Shown: positions 32,247 through 40,891 of the stretch, piece by piece
How positions within the stretch are numbered: position 1 is the first letter of the stretch
How the letters are laid out: the number at the start of each line of letters is the position of its first letter
Source of the DNA: Pseudomonas sp. IB20
Lineage (GTDB): Bacteria > Pseudomonadota > Gammaproteobacteria > Pseudomonadales > Pseudomonadaceae
Assembly: GCF_009707325.1 (NCBI RefSeq)
Contig: NZ_CP046103.1
Coordinates: 4,288,744 to 4,352,743, forward strand
DNA: 64,000 nt
Direction: 5' to 3'
Made by a program: the position numbers and the translations under genes
Notes under the pieces: generated by a model
Database searches by the model: none
What the model was told of the DNA's origin: nothing
What the model saw: only the letters and a program-made list of their open reading frames with translations

Positions 32247-32807
32247 ATGACCTTGTCCCTGCCCCAACACTACCGCGAGATTCTCAAAGGACTGGGTGAA
32301 GACCCGGAACGCGAAGGCTTGCTCGACACCCCCAAGCGCGCCGCCAAGGCCATGCAGTACCTGTGTCATGGCTACGAGCAGAACCTGGACGAAATCGTCA
32401 ACGGCGCGCTGTTCGCCTCAGACAATGACGAGATGGTGATCCTCAAGGATATCGAGCTGTATTCGCTGTGCGAGCACCACCTTCTGCCCTTTATCGGCAA
32501 GGCCCATGTGGCCTATATTCCGACCGGCAAGGTGCTGGGCCTGTCAAAGCTGGCGCGCATTGTCGACATGTACGCCCGGCGCCTGCAGATCCAGGAAAAC
32601 CTCACGCGGCAAATCGCCGACGCCATCCAGCAGGTCACCCAGGCCGCTGGCGTGGCGGTGGTGATCGAAGCCAAGCACATGTGCATGATGATGCGCGGCG
32701 TGGAAAAACAGAATTCAACCATGAACACCTCGGTGATGCTCGGCCCCTTCCGCGAGTCGAACACCACGCGTATGGAGTTCCTGCAACTGATTGGACGGAG
32801 CAAGTAG
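32247..32807 (+). CDS. folE: GTP cyclohydrolase I
   Basis: Converts GTP to 7,8-dihydroneopterin triphosphate, the first step of folate and monapterin synthesis. The 186-residue protein has the zinc ligands in YSLCEHHLLPF and in KHMCMMMRGV, and the GTP-site segment GLSKLARIVDMYARRLQIQENLTRQIA. The start has a GTGAGGA site. It lies between folM and folX, two bases before the folX ATG. Pseudomonads usually have a second GTP cyclohydrolase elsewhere, so this copy may serve monapterin or light-linked demand. Confidence 0.95.
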   Translation: MTLSLPQHYREILKGLGEDPEREGLLDTPKRAAKAMQYLCHGYEQNLDEIVNGALFASDNDEMVILKDIELYSLCEHHLLPFIGKAHVAYIPTGKVLGLSKLARIVDMYARRLQIQENLTRQIADAIQQVTQAAGVAVVIEAKHMCMMMRGVEKQNSTMNTSVMLGPFRESNTTRMEFLQLIGRSK

Positions 32808-32809
32808 CA

Positions 32810-33181
32810 ATGCCACAACTTCAACCAGGCATGGCGCGTATCCGGGTCAAGGACCTGTGCCTGCGCACCTTTATCGGCATCAACGAGGACGAGATCCTCA
32901 ACAAGCAGGACGTGCTGATCAACCTGACGATCCTGTATGCCGCTCAGGAAGCCGTGCGCGACAACGATATCGACCACGCGCTGAACTACCGCACCATTAC
33001 CAAGGCGATCATCGCCCACGTCGAAGGCAACCGCTTCGCCCTGCTCGAGCGCCTGACCCAGGAGCTGCTGGACCTGGTGATGAGCAACGAATCGGTGCTG
33101 TACGCCGAAGTCGAAGTGGACAAGCCCCACGCGTTGCGCTTTGCCGAGTCGGTTTCGATTACCCTGGCGGCCAGCCGCTAA
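32810..33181 (+). CDS. folX: Dihydroneopterin triphosphate 2'-epimerase FolX
   Basis: A 123-residue T-fold protein of the FolB/FolX group. It epimerises dihydroneopterin triphosphate to dihydromonapterin triphosphate. Motifs include LRTFIGINEDE (with the catalytic-site Glu), the DHALNYRTI tract and the KPHALRFAESVS strand; the HALRFA form fits FolX better than FolB. The ATG at 32810 is two bases after the folE stop, with GGACGGAG upstream. The TAA lies in the first copy of a 49-bp tandem repeat. Confidence 0.9.
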   Translation: MPQLQPGMARIRVKDLCLRTFIGINEDEILNKQDVLINLTILYAAQEAVRDNDIDHALNYRTITKAIIAHVEGNRFALLERLTQELLDLVMSNESVLYAEVEVDKPHALRFAESVSITLAASR

Positions 33182-33278
33182 CCCCAGAATCTGCAGTGAG
33201 CCCTATGAACGATCAACAACGCCTCGCCACTAACCCCAGAATCTGCAGTGAGCCCTATGAACGATCAACAACGCCTCG
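33178..33278. repeat. Perfect 49-bp tandem duplication at the folX/DUF1244 junction
   Basis: Copies at 33178-33226 and 33230-33278 are identical and separated by CCA (period 52). Each copy contains the stop region of folX and the start region of the next gene, so a decoy ATG at 33205 appears out of frame with the true start at 33257. Confidence 0.95.
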
Positions 33279-33553
33279 AACTCGAAGCTGCCGCCTTCCG
33301 CCGGCTGGTGGCGCACCTGGACAGCCGCAAGGATGTGCAGAACATCGACCTGATGAACCTCTCGGGCTTTTGCCGCAACTGTTTGTCCAAGTGGTACAAA
33401 GCCGAGGCCGACGAGCGCCACATCGAGCTGAGCCTCGATGACGCGCGTGAAGTGGTGTACGGCATGCCGTACGCCGAGTGGAAAGCCCAGTACCAGAAAG
33501 AAGCCAGCGCCGACCAACAGGCGGCGTTTGCCAAAGGAAAAACCCATGACTGA
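33257..33553 (+). CDS. DUF1244 protein
   Basis: A 98-residue cytoplasmic protein of family DUF1244, found widely in proteobacteria. Core features are FRRLVAHLD-R-DVQNIDLMNLSGFCRNCLSKWY and the DDAREVVYGMPYAEWK segment. The start MNDQQRLE in the second repeat copy is in frame; the identical ATG in the first copy is not. It overlaps the next gene by 8 bp. The role is unknown, and its place after folX is conserved-looking. Confidence 0.85.
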   Translation: MNDQQRLELEAAAFRRLVAHLDSRKDVQNIDLMNLSGFCRNCLSKWYKAEADERHIELSLDDAREVVYGMPYAEWKAQYQKEASADQQAAFAKGKTHD

Positions 33554-33884
33554 CTTGAACACCCTGCGCGCCAGCCTCAACAGCGGCGAACACGTCTTTG
33601 CCGACACCTTGGCGTTTGTTGCCGCCGGTTACGACTACCAGCCGCAAGCCTTCACCAATGGCAACGTGGAAAACGCCGCCGGGCAGAACGAGGGCTCGTG
33701 CAAGACACTGGGCCTGGCGCTGCTGGAAGGCTTGAGCGATCAGGAAGCGCTGCTGGCGTTTGGTGAGCATTATCGGTCGGTGGTGGCTACACCGCAGGGC
33801 AGTGATCACGGCAATATTCGCGCGTTGATTGCGCAAGGTTTGGCTGGGGTTCAGTTTACTCAGCAGCCTTTGACTCGCCGCTGA
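33546..33884 (+). CDS. HopJ-type III effector family protein
   Basis: A 112-residue protein of the HopJ family (core FxDTLAFVAAGYDYQPQAFTNGNVENAAGQNEGSCK, then the ALLAFGEHYRSVVATPQGSDHGNIRAL block). The family was named after a P. syringae effector candidate but is widespread in non-pathogens, usually next to DUF1244, and most members look cytoplasmic. No secretion signal is visible here. The ATG at 33546 overlaps the DUF1244 gene. It ends the pterin-linked run and is followed by a REP and a terminator. Confidence 0.88.
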   Translation: MTDLNTLRASLNSGEHVFADTLAFVAAGYDYQPQAFTNGNVENAAGQNEGSCKTLGLALLEGLSDQEALLAFGEHYRSVVATPQGSDHGNIRALIAQGLAGVQFTQQPLTRR

Positions 33885-33906
33885 TTCAAATTGAAAACCG
33901 GTCAAG

Positions 33907-33948
33907 GTGGGAGCTGGCTTGCCTGCGATAGCGGCGTGGCCCCCACAG
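33907..33948. repeat. REP element after the hopJ-like gene
   Basis: One REP core (GTGGGAGCTGGCTTGCCTGC) with a degenerate opposing arm (GCCCCCACAG). Confidence 0.65.
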
Positions 33949-33997
33949 TGATGGGGTTGACACTTCTGGGCTGCCGCGCTGATTAAATCGCAGACAT

Positions 33998-34029
33998 AAA
34001 AAAACCGGCCTCTCAGCCGGTTTTTTTAT
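33998..34029. terminator. Bidirectional terminator between the hopJ-like gene and trxB
   Basis: AAAAAACCGGC and GCCGGTTTTTT around CTCTCA. It serves the convergent hopJ-like and trxB genes. Confidence 0.9.
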
Positions 34030-34039
34030 TGCGACGGGT

Positions 34040-35002
34040 TTAGAACGAAGCGTCCTTCAAACCGTCGAGGTAACGCTCGGCATCCAGGGCCGCCATGCAG
34101 CCGGCGCCGGCCGAGGTGATCGCCTGGCGGTACACGTGGTCAGCCACGTCACCGGCTGCAAAGATGCCTTCGATGTTGGTCGCAGTGGCATTGCCTTCAC
34201 GGCCGCCCTGCACCACCAGGTAGCCGTCTTTGGCTTCCAGCACGCCTGCGAACAGCGAGGTGTTCGGGGTGTGGCCGATGGCGATGAATACGCCGTCGAC
34301 TTTCAGCTCGTCGAAGCTGCCGTCGTTGTTTTTCAGGCGGGCACCGGTCACGCCCATGTTGTCGCCCAGGACTTCGTCGAGGGTGGCGTTGAGCTTGAGG
34401 ATGATTTTGCCTTCAGCAACACGGGCGTGCAGCTTGTCGATCAGGATCTTCTCGGCGCGGAAGGTCTCGCGGCGGTGAACCAAGGTCACGGTGCTGGCGA
34501 TGTTGGCCAGGTAAAGCGCCTCTTCCACCGCTGTGTTGCCGCCACCGACCACAGCCACCGGCTTGTTGCGGTAGAAGAAACCGTCGCAGGTCGCGCAGGC
34601 GGAAACGCCTTTGCCCATGAACGCTTCTTCCGACGGCAGGCCCAGGTAACGGGCGCTGGCGCCGGTGGCGATGATCAGCGCGTCACAGGTGTACACGCCG
34701 TTGTCGCCAGTCAGGCTGTAAGGCTTTTTCGAGAAGTCGACTTGGTTGATGTGGTCGAAAACGATCTCGGTTTCAAAGCGCTCGGCGTGTTCTTTCATAC
34801 GCTCCATCAGCACTGGGCCGGTCAGGCCGTGCACGTCGCCCGGCCAGTTGTCGACTTCAGTGGTGGTGGTCAGTTGACCGCCCGCCTGCATGCCGGTGAT
34901 CAGCAGCGGCTTGAGGTTGGCCCGGGCAGCGTAGACAGCAGCGCTGTAACCGGCAGGGCCGGAACCGAGAATAATCACTCGCGAATGACGGGTATCAGAC
35001 AT
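34040..35002 (-). CDS. trxB: Thioredoxin-disulfide reductase
   Basis: A 320-residue flavoprotein that reduces thioredoxin with NADPH. The FAD motif GSGPAG is at 13-18, the redox pair CATC is C136 and C139, the NADPH motif GGGNTAVEEA is at about 153-162, and the FAD-binding AAGDVADHVYRQAITSAG lies near the end. Length is normal. It ends at a shared terminator and has a 294-bp upstream region before cysZ, in which I see no gene. Confidence 0.96.
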   Translation of the reverse strand: MSDTRHSRVIILGSGPAGYSAAVYAARANLKPLLITGMQAGGQLTTTTEVDNWPGDVHGLTGPVLMERMKEHAERFETEIVFDHINQVDFSKKPYSLTGDNGVYTCDALIIATGASARYLGLPSEEAFMGKGVSACATCDGFFYRNKPVAVVGGGNTAVEEALYLANIASTVTLVHRRETFRAEKILIDKLHARVAEGKIILKLNATLDEVLGDNMGVTGARLKNNDGSFDELKVDGVFIAIGHTPNTSLFAGVLEAKDGYLVVQGGREGNATATNIEGIFAAGDVADHVYRQAITSAGAGCMAALDAERYLDGLKDASF

Positions 35003-35296
35003 GACTCACTCCTATCGACCACCCGGAAAACACAGGGCGGCTGGAATAAAAAAGGACCGCGAAGCACTTGGGGAAGGCTTGAACTCGCAGATCCTAAAAA
35101 TAATGGGTGCAGCGTATCGAGGGGGGCAAGATTAAGGAAATACGGAATAACAATCCAGCTCATAGGTGGTCTCTATGCAGTACACCCGATTAATCGACGC
35201 CATTGTTGCTTAGATGTTACCGCTGATGTCGCCGCTTTCGCCCAGGATGCAAAGGCGGTAAGGTCGGCGCGTTCGTCATCCTGCTCGGAGTTCTCC

Positions 35297-36061
35297 ATGC
35301 CCGCCCCTGCTCTTTCCGGCCCGCAATACCTGCGTGAAGGTCTCAAACTGGTGTTGAGCCCAGGCCTGCGCCTGTTTGTGTTGCTGCCGTTGGCGATCAA
35401 CTTGGTGCTGTTCGTCGGCTTAATCTATTTCGCCGGCCATCAGTTCAGCCTGTGGGTCGACACTTTGATGCCGACGCTGCCTGGCTGGTTGAGTTTCCTC
35501 AGTTACATCCTGTGGCCGCTGTTTGTGGTGCTGGTGGTGCTGATGGTGTTTTTCACCTTCACCATGCTGGCCAATATCATCGCTGCACCGTTTAACGGTT
35601 TTCTCGCAGAAAAGGTTGAAGTGGTGGTGCGTGGCACCGACGACTTCCCGCCGTTCAGCTGGGGAGAACTGATGGCGATGGTGCCGCGCACCCTGGCGCG
35701 GGAAATGCGCAAACTGGGCTACTTCCTGCCACGCGCCATCGGCCTGTTTATCCTGTCGTTCATTCCGGTGGTCAACCTGATCGCCGCGCCGCTGTGGCTG
35801 CTGTTCGGCGTGTGGATGATGGCGATCCAGTACATCGACTACCCGGCCGACAACCACAAACTGGGCTGGAACGAAATGCTCGCCTGGCTGCGCCAGAAGC
35901 GCTGGCAGAGCATGAGCTTTGGCGGCATCGTTTACCTGGTGCTGCTGGTGCCGGTGGTCAACCTGCTGATGATGCCGGCGGCGGTGGCCGGGGCCACGCT
36001 GTTCTGGGTGCGCGAGCAAGGTGCTGAGGCAATGGCCGCGCCCAAGGTGACCCAGTCATAA
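35297..36061 (+). CDS. cysZ: Sulfate transporter CysZ
   Basis: A 254-residue EI24/CysZ-family inner-membrane protein that brings sulfate into the cell for cysteine synthesis. Family blocks include YLREGLKLVLSPGLRLFVLLPLAINL at the start, NIIAAPFNGFLAEKVE, and QYIDYPADNHK. Four long hydrophobic segments are visible. The ATG at 35297 follows CGGAG and removes a long upstream open frame. Next to trxB, as in many pseudomonads, and 54 bp before a glycosyltransferase. Confidence 0.92.
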   Translation: MPAPALSGPQYLREGLKLVLSPGLRLFVLLPLAINLVLFVGLIYFAGHQFSLWVDTLMPTLPGWLSFLSYILWPLFVVLVVLMVFFTFTMLANIIAAPFNGFLAEKVEVVVRGTDDFPPFSWGELMAMVPRTLAREMRKLGYFLPRAIGLFILSFIPVVNLIAAPLWLLFGVWMMAIQYIDYPADNHKLGWNEMLAWLRQKRWQSMSFGGIVYLVLLVPVVNLLMMPAAVAGATLFWVREQGAEAMAAPKVTQS

Positions 36062-36115
36062 ATCCATCACGCCAATGACACAATGACGACATGGCCCACG
36101 GTGACACTGTGGGTC

Positions 36116-37294
36116 ATGACGACAGCTTCGCTTCACATCACTCTGATTACCGAAACCTTCCCACCAGAGATCAACGGGGTGGCCAATACCCTTGGCCGCC
36201 TGTGTGAAGGGTTGCGCGCGCGCGGCCATCAGGTCGAGCTGGTGCGCCCACGCCAGGGCAGCGATCAGAGCCGCCCCAGCGACGACGCACTGCTGCTGTG
36301 CCGTGGCTGGCCGCTGCCGGGCTACCCGGGCCTGCAATGGGGCCAGTCGTCGATGCACAAGTTGCTGCGACGCTGGACTCGCCAGCGCCCGGACGTGCTG
36401 TACATCGCCACCGAAGGGCCGTTGGGGCTGTCGGCGTTGCGCGCGGCACGGCGCCTGGGAATCAGCGTGGTGAGTGGTTTTCACACCAATTTTCAGCAGT
36501 ATTCGAATCAATACGGCTTGAGCCTGCTCAGCCGCATGGTCACGCATTACCTGCGCTGGTTTCATAACCGTTCGACCTTGACTCTGGTTCCCAGCACCAG
36601 CCAGCGCCTGGAGCTTGAGCGTCGGAATTTCGAGCGCCTGGGGATGCTCTCACGCGGGGTCGACAGCCAGTTGTTCCACCCGGCCAAGCGCGATCACGCA
36701 CTGCGTGAAAGCTGGGCGTTGAACAGTGAGCAAATCGCCGTGCTGCATGTAGGCCGACTGGCGCAAGAAAAGAACCTAGGGCTGCTCAAACGCTGCTTCG
36801 ACGCCTTGCAAGACACCTATCCACTGCGCCAGATGAAACTGATCATCGTCGGCGATGGCCCGCAACGAGCGATGCTGGAAAAGGAACTGCCCGAGGCGAT
36901 TTTCTGCGGCACTCTGCGCGGTGAAGAACTGGCCCGGCATTACGCGTCCGGTGACGTATTCCTGTTTCCCAGCCTGACCGAAACCTTCGGCAATGTGGTA
37001 CTGGAAGCCATGGCTTCGGGCTTGGGGGTGGTGGCCTACGATCAGGCGGCCGCGACCCAGCATATTCGCCATGGCTACAACGGCGTGCTGGCGATGCCGG
37101 GGGATGAGGATGCGTTTTGCGATGCGGCCAATTGGCTGCTGGAGGATGCGGAGAGTCTGCGCCGCATGCGCTTGAATGCTCGCCAACACGCCAGCCGCCA
37201 GGGCTGGCCAGCAATTATCGAGCAGTTTGAAAACCAGTTACGCGGTGTGTGCGCAGAGCATTGTGTGATGCCAGCACAGCCTTACACGCCTTGA
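36116..37294 (+). CDS. GT4-family glycosyltransferase
   Basis: A 392-residue GT-B fold glycosyltransferase. The N-terminal domain has ITETFPPEINGVANTLGRLC, the acceptor side; the C-terminal domain has VGRLAQEKNLGLL and the E-x7-E donor motif in FPSLTETFGNVVLEAMASG. It resembles MgtA/SqdX-like enzymes that add sugar to lipid or diacylglycerol acceptors. Start choice is uncertain: ATG at 36116 (MTTASLHIT) fits relatives; an ATG at 36083 would add 11 residues. Its neighbour upstream is cysZ. The acceptor is unknown. Confidence 0.87.
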   Translation: MTTASLHITLITETFPPEINGVANTLGRLCEGLRARGHQVELVRPRQGSDQSRPSDDALLLCRGWPLPGYPGLQWGQSSMHKLLRRWTRQRPDVLYIATEGPLGLSALRAARRLGISVVSGFHTNFQQYSNQYGLSLLSRMVTHYLRWFHNRSTLTLVPSTSQRLELERRNFERLGMLSRGVDSQLFHPAKRDHALRESWALNSEQIAVLHVGRLAQEKNLGLLKRCFDALQDTYPLRQMKLIIVGDGPQRAMLEKELPEAIFCGTLRGEELARHYASGDVFLFPSLTETFGNVVLEAMASGLGVVAYDQAAATQHIRHGYNGVLAMPGDEDAFCDAANWLLEDAESLRRMRLNARQHASRQGWPAIIEQFENQLRGVCAEHCVMPAQPYTP

Positions 37295-37321
37295 ACGACC
37301 CTGCACAGGGAGCTGAGCCCT

Positions 37322-38425
37322 TTACACCAGCGTCGTCAACGCCTCACGACTGAACGGCAAGATGTCGCCTTCACGACCTTCGCGCACCTTCAGCGCCCAA
37401 TCCGGATCCACCAGCAAGGCACGGCCCACGGCGACCAAGTCGAACTCGTCGTTGTTCAGGCGTTCCAGCAGTTTTTCCAGGCTGGCGGGTTGCGCGACCT
37501 TGTCGGTGTTGACCATAAACTGCAGGAACTCCCCGTCCAAGCCGACGCTGCCGACAGTGATGGTCGGTTTGCCGGTGAGCTGACGGGTCCAGCCGGCCAG
37601 GTTGAGGTCGGAACCTTCGAATTCAGGCTCCCAGAAACGACGGGTGGAGCAGTGGAAAATATCCACACCGGCGTCAGACAGTGGCAGGAGAAACTCACCC
37701 AACGCCTCAGGGGTTTGCACCAGACGTGCGGTGTAGTCCTGCTGCTTCCACTGCGAGAAACGCAAGATGATCGGGAAGTCCGGGCCTACGGCGGCGCGGG
37801 TAGCCTGGATCAGCTCGATGGCAAAACGCGAGCGATTGGCCAGGCTGCCGCCGTATTCGTCGGTGCGCTGGTTGGTGCCTTCCCAGAAGAACTGGTCGAC
37901 CAGGTAACCGTGGGCGCCGTGGATCTCTACGCCGTCCATGCCGATGCTTTGAGCGTCCTTGGCGGCTTGGGCGAAGGCGTTGATCACGTCCTTAATGTCT
38001 TGGGTGGTCATGCCGTGAACGACCACATTGCCATCCTTGAGTTTTTCCATCGGGCCGTAGGCTGGCACGCTGGCGTCAGGCTCAGTGCCGATACGGCGTA
38101 CGCTGCCCACGTGCCACAGTTGCGGGACGATCTTGCCGCCTTCGGCGTGCACCGCGTCGACCACTTTCTTCCAGCCGGCCAGCGCGGCCTCACCGTAAAA
38201 ATGCGGGACGTTCGGGTAACCGTTGGAGGCCTGATGGCCGACCACGGTGCCTTCGGTGATGATCAGGCCCACGCCGGCGGCAGCGCGGCGACGGTAGTAC
38301 TCGATGACTTTGGAATTGGGCACGCCACCCGGGGAGAACGAACGGGTCATCGGCGCCATGACCACGCGAGTGGACAGTTGCAGTGCACCGAGCTGGAAGG
38401 GTTTGAACAAAGCTTGGACAGGCAT
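37322..38425 (-). CDS. Old yellow enzyme-type NADH:flavin oxidoreductase
   Basis: A 367-residue FMN-dependent ene-reductase of the NemA/XenA-B group. Motifs are the N-terminal MAPMTRSFSPGGVPN, the substrate histidines in EIHGAHGYLVDQFFW, and the phosphate-site VAVGRALLVDPDWA near the end. It would reduce activated C=C bonds or nitro compounds with NAD(P)H. The ATG at 38425 removes a non-homologous extension. It is convergent with the glycosyltransferase. Confidence 0.92.
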   Translation of the reverse strand: MPVQALFKPFQLGALQLSTRVVMAPMTRSFSPGGVPNSKVIEYYRRRAAAGVGLIITEGTVVGHQASNGYPNVPHFYGEAALAGWKKVVDAVHAEGGKIVPQLWHVGSVRRIGTEPDASVPAYGPMEKLKDGNVVVHGMTTQDIKDVINAFAQAAKDAQSIGMDGVEIHGAHGYLVDQFFWEGTNQRTDEYGGSLANRSRFAIELIQATRAAVGPDFPIILRFSQWKQQDYTARLVQTPEALGEFLLPLSDAGVDIFHCSTRRFWEPEFEGSDLNLAGWTRQLTGKPTITVGSVGLDGEFLQFMVNTDKVAQPASLEKLLERLNNDEFDLVAVGRALLVDPDWALKVREGREGDILPFSREALTTLV

Positions 38426-38548
38426 GGGAGCACTCCACGGGAAGATGTATTTATGATGTGGATAATATGGGCAGTGCGATGTGCTGGATAGCACTATTGA
38501 TTCGGGTGATTAAGGGGTAAAAGCGAGACGCAGAAGGTCCGCAGAGAC

Positions 38549-38570
38549 TTTCCCACGCAGAGCGTGGGAA
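38549..38570. repeat. Short dispersed palindrome
   Basis: TTTCCCACGCAGAGCGTGGGAA, the arm type of the 63084-63216 element. It lies downstream of the glutathione peroxidase gene. Confidence 0.6.
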
Positions 38571-38583
38571 CGATCGGGCACGA

Positions 38584-39066
38584 TTAGCTCAGGGCTTTTT
38601 CAATGACCTGGACAATCGTCGGGTCATCCGGCGCTGTGCGCGGCGAGAAGCGCGCCAGTACTCGCCCGTCTTTGCCGAGCAGGAATTTCTCGAAGTTCCA
38701 GGTGATATCCCCAGGAAACTCAGCGCCCTCGCCCGCCAGCAGGCGATACAGCTGATGACGTTCCGGACCATTGACGTCGAGCTTGCTGCCCAACGGGAAC
38801 GTCACGCCATAATTGAGGCTGCAAAATTCCCGGATCTCTTCCTCGGTGCCCGGCTCCTGGCCTGCAAACTGGTTGCACGGCAAGCCGAGTACGGTAAACC
38901 CCTGGCTCTTATACTGCTGATAGAGGTTTTCCAACGCCGCGTATTGCGGGGTCAAGCCACATTTGGAGGCCACATTGACCACCAGCACAACTTGCCCCTT
39001 GAAGGGCGCCAGCGGTAGCTCTTGACCGTCCAAAGCTCTGAGTTTCAGGTCGTGGAAAGCACTCAT
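38584..39066 (-). CDS. Glutathione peroxidase family protein
   Basis: A 160-residue thiol peroxidase of the GPx family. The peroxidatic cysteine is C36 in NVASKCGLTPQY, with the Gln of PCNQFAGQEPG and the Trp of ITWNFEKFL completing the site. There is no signal peptide, so it is cytoplasmic; many bacterial members use thioredoxin rather than glutathione. The ATG at 39066 follows TGGAG. Confidence 0.93.
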   Translation of the reverse strand: MSAFHDLKLRALDGQELPLAPFKGQVVLVVNVASKCGLTPQYAALENLYQQYKSQGFTVLGLPCNQFAGQEPGTEEEIREFCSLNYGVTFPLGSKLDVNGPERHQLYRLLAGEGAEFPGDITWNFEKFLLGKDGRVLARFSPRTAPDDPTIVQVIEKALS

Positions 39067-39167
39067 GACGAACTCCAGATATCCCATGTTCTTCGCGTTA
39101 CAGCCGCTCGAGATTACAGACCGCGAGTCTGCAATCATAGTCGCCGATTACAAAACTCGCCTGCGAA

Positions 39168-39632
39168 CTACTGAGCGGTCGGCCAAGGCAAAATCGGAAT
39201 CGCTGTAACCGCGTTTTGCGGGCTGCCTTCGATCAAACGATCGCTGTAGACCAGGTAAACCAGGGTATTGCGCTTCTTGTCGAGGAAGCGAACCACCTGC
39301 ATGGTCTTGAACACCAGCGAGGTACGCTCCTTGAACACTTCGTCGCCATCTTTGAGTTCGCCTTTAAAACGAATCGGCCCGACCTGACGGCAGGCAATCG
39401 AGGCCTCGGCACGGTCTTCGGCCAGCCCCAGCCCGCCCTTTACGCCGCCGGTCTTGGCGCGCGACAAGTAGCACGTCACGCCATCGACCTTGGGGTCATC
39501 AAACGCCTCGACCACAATTCGGTCGTTGGGGCCGACAAACTTGAACACTGTCGACACCTGGCCAATTTCTTCGGCCGAGGCCAGCAACGGCATGGCCAAC
39601 AGCAGGCCGAGCAATCCCTTCATGACACGCAT
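39168..39632 (-). CDS. creA: CreA family protein
   Basis: A 154-residue exported protein with a signal peptide (MRVMKGLLGLLLAMPLLASA) and the CreA body (GQVSTVFKFVGPNDRIVVEAFDDPKVDGVTCYLSRA). The family is conserved in proteobacteria and has no known activity. It lies 16 bp downstream of proB and could share its transcript. Confidence 0.9.
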   Translation of the reverse strand: MRVMKGLLGLLLAMPLLASAEEIGQVSTVFKFVGPNDRIVVEAFDDPKVDGVTCYLSRAKTGGVKGGLGLAEDRAEASIACRQVGPIRFKGELKDGDEVFKERTSLVFKTMQVVRFLDKKRNTLVYLVYSDRLIEGSPQNAVTAIPILPWPTAQ

Positions 39633-39648
39633 CGTTTATTACCTTTGT

Positions 39649-40770
39649 TTAAACCAGGATCAAGTTATCGCGGTGCACCAGTTCAGGCTCCGCCATATAC
39701 CCCAACAGACTCACAATCGCATCAGACGACTGACCGATGATTTTCTGTGCTTCAAGGGCGCTGTAGTTGGCCAGGCCACGGGCGATCTCGCGACCGTCGG
39801 GCGCAACGCACACCACCATCTCGCCACGGCGGAAACTGCCCTGCACCAATTTGACGCCCACCGGCAGCAGGCTCTTGTTGCCTTGGGACAACGCCGACAC
39901 GGCGCCATCATCGAGCACCAGCGTGCCACGGGTTTGCAGGTGCCCGGCCAGCCACTGCTTGCGCGCCGCCAGCATGCCGCGTTCCGGCGACAACAGCGTA
40001 CCGATGCGCTCGCCGGCCTTGAGGCGATCCAGCACGCGCTCCAGGCGCCCACCGACGATGATGGTGTGCGCGCCGGAACGCGCGGCCAGGCGTGCCGCAC
40101 GCAGCTTGGTCTGCATACCGCCACGGCCCAGTGCGCCGCCGACACTGCCGGCCACGGCGTCCAGCGCCGGGTCATCGGCGCGCGCTTCGTAGATCAACTG
40201 GGCATCGGGGTTGTTGCGCGGGTCGGCGTCGAACATGCCGTCGCGGTCGGTGAGGATCACCAGCAGGTCGGCTTCCACCAGGTTGGCCACCAGCGCGGCC
40301 AGGGTGTCGTTGTCGCCGAAGCGGATTTCGTCGGTGACCACGGTGTCGTTCTCGTTGATCACCGGGATGACCTTGAGCTCGACCAAAGCGCGCAAGGTGC
40401 TGCGGGCGTTGAGGTAGCGCTTGCGGTCGGACAGGTCGTCGTGGGTCAGCAGGATCTGCGCCGTGTGGCGTCCGTGCTCGGCAAAACTGGATTCCCAGGC
40501 TTGCACCAGGCCCATCTGGCCGATGGCGGCGGCGGCTTGCAGCTCGTGCATCGCGCTGGGTCGCGAGGTCCAGCCGAGGCGGCTCATACCGGCGGCAACT
40601 GCCCCGGACGACACCAGCACCAATTCGACACCGGCCTCATGCAAGGCCACCATCTGCTCGACCCACACGCTCATGGCTGCGCGATCCAGACCTTTACCAT
40701 CCGCCGTCAGCAGCGCACTTCCGATCTTTACGACCCAGCGCTGCGCACCTGTCACTTTGCTCCGCATCAT
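39649..40770 (-). CDS. proB: Glutamate 5-kinase
   Basis: First enzyme of proline synthesis, phosphorylating glutamate. The 373-residue protein has an amino-acid kinase domain (WVVKIGSALLTADG, SSGAVAAG, FGDNDTLAALVA, GTGGMQTK-like RGGMQTKLRAA) and a C-terminal PUA domain (about 275-373). Start: ATG at 40770 follows AAGG at good spacing; neighbouring in-frame starts differ by one or two codons. It lies directly after obgE, as in most pseudomonads. Confidence 0.95.
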   Translation of the reverse strand: MMRSKVTGAQRWVVKIGSALLTADGKGLDRAAMSVWVEQMVALHEAGVELVLVSSGAVAAGMSRLGWTSRPSAMHELQAAAAIGQMGLVQAWESSFAEHGRHTAQILLTHDDLSDRKRYLNARSTLRALVELKVIPVINENDTVVTDEIRFGDNDTLAALVANLVEADLLVILTDRDGMFDADPRNNPDAQLIYEARADDPALDAVAGSVGGALGRGGMQTKLRAARLAARSGAHTIIVGGRLERVLDRLKAGERIGTLLSPERGMLAARKQWLAGHLQTRGTLVLDDGAVSALSQGNKSLLPVGVKLVQGSFRRGEMVVCVAPDGREIARGLANYSALEAQKIIGQSSDAIVSLLGYMAEPELVHRDNLILV

Positions 40771-40847
40771 CTTCAACCTTAGTGAGAGGGCTGCGCGACC
40801 CAGCGCGACCCATAACGTTATTAGTGACTACGTAAATCCCAGATACC

Positions 40848-40874
40848 AAAACGCCGCTCCAGAGAGCGGCGTTT
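40848..40874 (-). terminator. Terminator after obgE
   Basis: AAACGCCGCTC and AGCGGCGTTT arms. On the minus strand it is followed by GTTTTGG. It lies about 20 bp past the obgE stop and separates obgE from proB. Confidence 0.6.
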
Positions 40875-40891
40875 AAGTTTATCGCAACCGG

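Noticed and set aside
33178..33278. CRISPR-like direct repeats at gene boundaries
   Set aside because: Only two copies with a 3-bp spacer; there is no array or cas gene.
33546..33884. Secreted type III effector
   Set aside because: The HopJ family name is historical; no secretion genes, chaperone or hrp-box are near, and the gene is in a housekeeping-like operon.
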